Shown one piece after another: positions 14,689 through 17,728 of a DNA stretch of 17,728 bases (within the stretch, counting starts at the first letter, position 1; every line of letters starts with the position of its first letter). A program made the translations under genes and the position numbers. Source of the DNA: JBJXHC01 sp046160825 (lineage in GTDB: Bacteria; Bacteroidota; Ignavibacteria; UBA10030; UBA6906); assembly GCA_046160825.1 (NCBI GenBank), contig JBJXHC010000043.1, forward strand, positions 1 through 17,728. The letters run 5' to 3'. The notes under the pieces are model-generated. The model worked only from the letters and a program-made list of their open reading frames with translations, searched no databases and was not told the DNA's origin.

Positions 14689-15972
14689 TCAGTTCCAATA
14701 CATTTGGCCATTATTAATGACCCCAATAGAGCGGCCAACAAGCTTGAAGCCACCAAAGGGTGTGTTCTTTGATAAAGACTTGAATGTCAGTGGATCGACA
14801 ACCCAGTCGGTCGTCGGGTCAAAGATCGTGAGGTTTGCCTGTTCGCCTTCCACAATCTTGATGGTGGGGAGATGAAGGATGCGGCGGGGGTTGACGGAAA
14901 GTTTCTCCACCAACTGTGGCAGGGTAAGAATATTTTTCAGGACGAGTTCGGTGATGGAAAGACCTATAGCTGTTTCGAGACCGACAATGCCGAAAGGCGC
15001 GGCTTGGAACTCCACCTGTTTTTCATCGAACGAATGTGGCGCATGATCGGTTGCTATCACATCGATTGTTCCGTCCTTTAATCCCTCCTTCAATGCCTCG
15101 ACGTCATCTCTCGTACGAAGTGGAGGATTCATCTTCGTGTTGGTATCATACGAACGGACCGTTTCGTCTGTAAGAGTGAAGTGATGGGGCGTAACCTCTG
15201 CGGTGACGGCAAACCCGCTCTTCTTTGCCTGACGGATAAGTTCCGTAGCACCAACCGTGCTCATGTGCGCAACGTGATACTGACCACCGGTGTAGCTGGA
15301 AAGCGCAATATCCCGCGCAACCATCGTGTCCTCCGCAACGCGGGGCATTCCTCCGAGACCGAGACGAGTTGAGACGATTCCTTCATTCATCACCCCTCCT
15401 TTCGTCATCGGCATGTCTTGTGCATGCTGGATGATAGGCCGGTTGAACATGCGCGCGTACTCCAAGGCGCGACGCATGATTTCAGCATCGTGTACAGGAT
15501 CGCCGTCGTCGGTGAAGGCCACAACACCCGCCTCACTCAACTCGGCAAGAGGCGCCATGCGTTCTCCCTTGCGACCGACGGTGACCGCTGCAATCGGGTG
15601 GACATCCACCAAGCCGTTGAGCGCCATTCTGGCTTTGCTTTGAATGTACCGGACAACCGATTCGTCGTCTATGGCCGGATTGGTATTCGGCATGCAACAC
15701 ACGGCGGTAAATCCTCCGGCAGCGGCGGCGGCACATCCGGACTGGATGGTCTCCTTGTGCTCAAACCCCGGCTCACGCAGATGAACATGCATGTCGATGA
15801 ACCCCGGAGCGACCACCTTCCCCTTCAGCTCAACCGTTTGAGTATTTGACTGCACGGAGATTCCGGTGGCTATTCTTTCTATTCGTCCATCAATAATGTG
15901 GATATCCAGAACTTCATCGCGTCCGGACACGGGGTCAATGATCCTTCCACCTTTAAGCAAGACATTCATCAT
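14689..15972 (-). CDS. pyrC: Dihydroorotase (class I)
   Basis: 427 residues of the amidohydrolase superfamily, typical length for class I dihydroorotase. It closes carbamoyl-aspartate to dihydroorotate, step three of UMP synthesis. Metal and substrate residues are visible: His62 and His64 in GFIDMHVHLREPG, the CMPNTNP strand with the substrate-contacting Asn, Asp155/Asp156 in FTDDGDPV, His183 in IQHAQD, His236 in YHVAHMST and the catalytic Asp309 in VIATDHAPHS. All ligands are present, so this is an active enzyme rather than the non-catalytic PyrC' partner found in some bacteria. Met1 and Met2 are adjacent; the start is taken at 15972, 11 bp after the pyrB stop. The SD is weak (GGAT). It is the last pyr gene of the pyrR-pyrB-pyrC run. 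Confidence 0.97.
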   Translation of the reverse strand: MMNVLLKGGRIIDPVSGRDEVLDIHIIDGRIERIATGISVQSNTQTVELKGKVVAPGFIDMHVHLREPGFEHKETIQSGCAAAAAGGFTAVCCMPNTNPAIDDESVVRYIQSKARMALNGLVDVHPIAAVTVGRKGERMAPLAELSEAGVVAFTDDGDPVHDAEIMRRALEYARMFNRPIIQHAQDMPMTKGGVMNEGIVSTRLGLGGMPRVAEDTMVARDIALSSYTGGQYHVAHMSTVGATELIRQAKKSGFAVTAEVTPHHFTLTDETVRSYDTNTKMNPPLRTRDDVEALKEGLKDGTIDVIATDHAPHSFDEKQVEFQAAPFGIVGLETAIGLSITELVLKNILTLPQLVEKLSVNPRRILHLPTIKIVEGEQANLTIFDPTTDWVVDPLTFKSLSKNTPFGGFKLVGRSIGVINNGQMYWN

Positions 15973-15983
15973 GGTTATCCGGA

Positions 15984-16904
15984 TTAATTTCGTGTGCCGA
16001 GTAAGTAGAGTACAGCCATGCGTATGGCAACGCCATTGAGTACCTGCTGGAGAATGACGGAGTGTTCGCCGTCTGCAACGTCAGCGGAAAGTTCCACATC
16101 GCGGTTAATCGGACCGGGATGCATGATGGTCACGGGTCTCGCCGCCTTTTCGAGACGCGCACGGGTGATGCCGTAGTAATTGTGGTATTCGCGTATCGAA
16201 GGGAAGAGCCTTCCCGCATCGCGTTCGAGTTGGATGCGAAGGACATTCACTGCATCCACCTTTGGCAGAATATCGTCAACGTGATGGTACACATCCACAC
16301 CAAGTTGCTCAACATCGCGCGGCATCATGGTTGCCGGACCGCAGACGGACACCTTCGCTCCCATCGTTCTCAATCCGTAGATATTCGAGCGGGCAACCCT
16401 GCTATGGAGAATATCACCGAGGATACAAATGTGAAGCCCCTCAAGCTTGCCGAGTTTCTCGCGCAACGTGTACATGTCGAGCAATGCTTGTGTCGGGTGT
16501 TCATGCCAGCCGTCGCCTGCATTAATAACATTGGACTCAATCACGGTTGAAAGATAGTGTGGCGCGCCGGAGGCTGAATGACGCATCACGACCATATCAA
16601 TCTTCATCGCTTCGATATTACGCGCCGTGTCTTTCAGCGTCTCCCCTTTGCTGACGCTGCTTCCGCTGGATTGAAATCCCAGCACATCGGCAGAGAGGCG
16701 GCGTTCGGCCAACTCGAATGAAAGTCGGGTGCGCGTGGAGTTTTCGAAGAACAGGTTCGCAATCGTCTTCCCTTGCAACGGTGGTACTTTCTTGATGGGA
16801 CGATCAAGCACTTCACGGAAAGAACCCGCCGTATCAAGGATGAGTTGAATGTCTTCCTTTGGCATTCCGTCCAGCCCGAGCAGATGTCTGGATTTCAATG
16901 GCAT
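15984..16904 (-). CDS. pyrB: Aspartate carbamoyltransferase, catalytic chain
   Basis: 306 residues from the ATG at 16904. Family members begin (M)xLKSRHLLGL, and here the protein starts MPLKSRHLLGLDG. An upstream ATG at 16931 would overlap pyrR by 20 bases and add nine poorly fitting residues. It joins carbamoyl phosphate and aspartate to carbamoyl-aspartate, the committed step of pyrimidine synthesis. The carbamoyl-phosphate loop is FFENSTRTRLSFE (residues 56-60 STRTR), with Lys86 in SVSKGETL, His134 and HPTQALLDM at 136-144, and the aspartate-site HPGPINRDVE near the C-terminus. No regulatory chain (PyrI) is present in the window, as in many bacteria where PyrR controls the operon. It starts 7 bp after the pyrR stop. 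Confidence 0.97.
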   Translation of the reverse strand: MPLKSRHLLGLDGMPKEDIQLILDTAGSFREVLDRPIKKVPPLQGKTIANLFFENSTRTRLSFELAERRLSADVLGFQSSGSSVSKGETLKDTARNIEAMKIDMVVMRHSASGAPHYLSTVIESNVINAGDGWHEHPTQALLDMYTLREKLGKLEGLHICILGDILHSRVARSNIYGLRTMGAKVSVCGPATMMPRDVEQLGVDVYHHVDDILPKVDAVNVLRIQLERDAGRLFPSIREYHNYYGITRARLEKAARPVTIMHPGPINRDVELSADVADGEHSVILQQVLNGVAIRMAVLYLLGTRN

Positions 16905-16911
16905 CGCATTC

Positions 16912-17463
16912 TCATTTGGGTTCCTCAACATCCATCAACAACACTTCGTCTTCCCCATCCATTTCTTTGATATGAACCCGAATCGATTCACCAAACGACG
17001 TCGGCACATTCTTGCCAACATAATCGGCTTTGACGGGAAGCTGGCGGTGGCCGCGGTCGATTAACACTGCGAGTTGGATGGTCTTTGGCCGACCAAGGTC
17101 AATCAGACCATCGAGGGCCGCGCGAATTGTTCGTCCGGTATACAACACATCGTCAATCATAATCACGTTCTTGCCGGAGATGTCGAAGAGGATATCCGTT
17201 CCCTTCATTTCCGGTTGTTCAAGCTTGCCAAGCAAGTCGTCGCGATACAATGTGATGTCGAGTGAACCGATATTGAGTTTTGTTTTTTCAATCGTTTCGA
17301 TCTTCGTAGCAATGCGGCGCGCAATGTACTCGCCTCGTGACTTGATTCCGACAATGACGATGCTTTCGGCTCCTTTGTTCCGCTCGATAATCTCATGGGC
17401 AAGGCGGGTCAATGTTCTCTCAACGCCAGCCGCATCCATTATCTTGCCCTTGATCTTCCTCAT
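16912..17463 (-). CDS. pyrR: Bifunctional pyr operon RNA-binding attenuator / uracil phosphoribosyltransferase
   Basis: 183 residues, the usual PyrR length. The PRPP loop is VIMIDDVLYTGRTIRAALD (about residues 99-117), the type I phosphoribosyltransferase signature in the form found in PyrR. Other matching blocks are VGIKSRGEYIARRIA near residue 38, LDITLYRDDL near 68 and VLIDRGHRQLPVKADYVGKN near 133. PyrR binds a hairpin in pyr mRNA when UMP/UTP is high and promotes termination; many homologues also convert uracil to UMP. The upstream leader contains both a PyrR-type binding loop (17563-17596) and a terminator (17484-17519), so RNA-level control of its own operon is supported here. The ATG at 17463 is followed by MRKIKGKIMD; the SD is weak (GGATAG). 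It heads pyrR-pyrB-pyrC. Confidence 0.97.
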   Translation of the reverse strand: MRKIKGKIMDAAGVERTLTRLAHEIIERNKGAESIVIVGIKSRGEYIARRIATKIETIEKTKLNIGSLDITLYRDDLLGKLEQPEMKGTDILFDISGKNVIMIDDVLYTGRTIRAALDGLIDLGRPKTIQLAVLIDRGHRQLPVKADYVGKNVPTSFGESIRVHIKEMDGEDEVLLMDVEEPK

Positions 17464-17483
17464 CGTTCTATCCGTGAAGACAT

Positions 17484-17519
17484 AAAAAAACCTCCGTGAC
17501 CCTGATAAGGGTGGAGGTT
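17484..17519 (-). terminator. Attenuator terminator in the pyrR leader
   Basis: On the minus strand AACCTCC (17513-17519) pairs with GGAGGTT (17489-17495), and ACCC (17509-17512) pairs with GGGT (17499-17502), with loop TTATCA and a CAC bulge. A run of seven U's ending at 17484 follows. It ends 20 bases before the pyrR ATG, so it is positioned to stop transcription before the operon. A plain terminator of an upstream gene is the alternative, but the PyrR-type hairpin just upstream argues for attenuation. Confidence 0.88.
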
Positions 17520-17562
17520 GACTCTCACATTCCGAACTTCGCTTTTCGCGTTCATTTCATCT

Positions 17563-17596
17563 CCCTTGCCTGCCTCTCGGGACAGGGATTAAAGGG
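17563..17596 (-). promoter_or_regulatory. PyrR-binding hairpin (anti-antiterminator) of the pyr operon
   Basis: The minus-strand RNA has an upper stem CCUGUC/GGCAGG closing the hexaloop CCGAGA (17569-17586). This fits the PyrR consensus ARUCCNGNGAGGYU at every specified position except its outermost pair, which is changed from A-U to U-A and still pairs. A lower stem CCCUU/AAGGG (17592-17596 with 17563-17567) is separated by an internal loop, the bulged layout known for PyrR sites. The same AAGGG can instead pair with the CCCUU inside the terminator (17507-17511). The two CCCUU strands lie in a repeated CCACCCUU segment, giving mutually exclusive structures. Confidence 0.85.
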
Positions 17597-17621
17597 TGGG
17601 TATTGCTTTGGGACTGGTTTC

Positions 17622-17650
17622 ATGATAAGAAACCCCGGAGGCGGATGCAA
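17622..17650 (-). promoter_or_regulatory. Possible sigma70-type promoter for the pyr leader
   Basis: On the minus strand TATCAT (17622-17627, five of six to TATAAT) lies 17 bases after TTGCAT (17645-17650, three of six to TTGACA). A better -35 match, TTGACA at 17667-17672, is 39 bases from it, too far for this -10. Transcription would start near 17615, giving a leader that contains the whole attenuator. The region overlaps a hairpin (17629-17665), so the call is tentative. Confidence 0.3.
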
Positions 17651-17665
17651 GTGCTCCAAAGTTTC
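17629..17665 (-). other. Hairpin upstream of the pyr leader
   Basis: Minus-strand RNA GAAAC-UUU-GGAG (17654-17665) can pair with CUCC-GGG-GUUUC (17629-17640), including three G-U pairs. The same fold is poor on the plus strand, where these become C-A mismatches, so any RNA role is on the minus strand. It could end an upstream transcript outside the window, although the following UUAUC is a weak U-tract. Confidence 0.3.
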
Positions 17666-17728
17666 TTGTCAATCCCTTAAGTGGAACCCATGTCGCCCCA
17701 CGACACGCTTCATTGGTGTAAAGAACGG

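Noticed and set aside
17690..17728. ATG on the plus strand followed by 13 open codons to the window edge, divergent from pyrR
   Set aside because: Too short to judge, no SD and no recognisable motif; minus-strand reading of the same bases is also open, so direction is undecided.

Overview
The window looks like chromosomal DNA from a member of the Bacteroidetes/Chlorobi/Ignavibacteria (FCB) group. The best evidence is the secreted protein at 4062-4997. It ends in a type IX secretion (Por) sorting domain with the FNPST-type motif and the closing beta-strands typical of Ignavibacteria-like genomes. A DUF4783-type protein, weak Shine-Dalgarno sites at many starts and moderate G+C content fit this. 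No transposase, integrase, phage gene or CRISPR array is visible, so this is housekeeping and envelope DNA rather than an island.

Left part (1-5100). The first 102 bases, on the minus strand, are the N-terminus of a calcineurin-like phosphoesterase running off the left edge. A zincin-type metallopeptidase lipoprotein follows (minus). The two gaps around it carry ~80-bp palindromic intergenic elements. Then come a plus-strand pair (class V PLP enzyme and a secreted LamG-like/propeller/FN3 protein) and a convergent type IX-secreted protein.

Middle part (5100-13400, all minus). Read in the direction of transcription, this is a DUF4783 secreted protein, a very large multi-membrane-span sensor histidine kinase, pgeF (peptidoglycan editing factor/YfiH), glmS, a FabL-like enoyl-ACP reductase and tRNA-Phe(GAA) with its terminator. 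Gaps are 7-67 bp, so much of it could be co-transcribed. The set points to the cell envelope: amino-sugar supply, peptidoglycan quality control, fatty acids and a membrane-stress-type sensor.

Right part (13400-17728, all minus). pyrR-pyrB-pyrC form a pyrimidine biosynthesis operon, followed by an FN3 lipoprotein. Upstream of pyrR the sequence shows a complete attenuation switch: a PyrR-binding hairpin, an intrinsic terminator, and a duplicated CCACCCUU segment that competes for one AAGGG strand. Between the FN3 lipoprotein and the DUF4783 gene lies a 306-bp structured spacer with two diverged copies of a 65-bp palindromic element whose stems show compensatory changes.

The two most interesting signals are the PyrR attenuator in a probable FCB-group genome and the paired palindromic elements.
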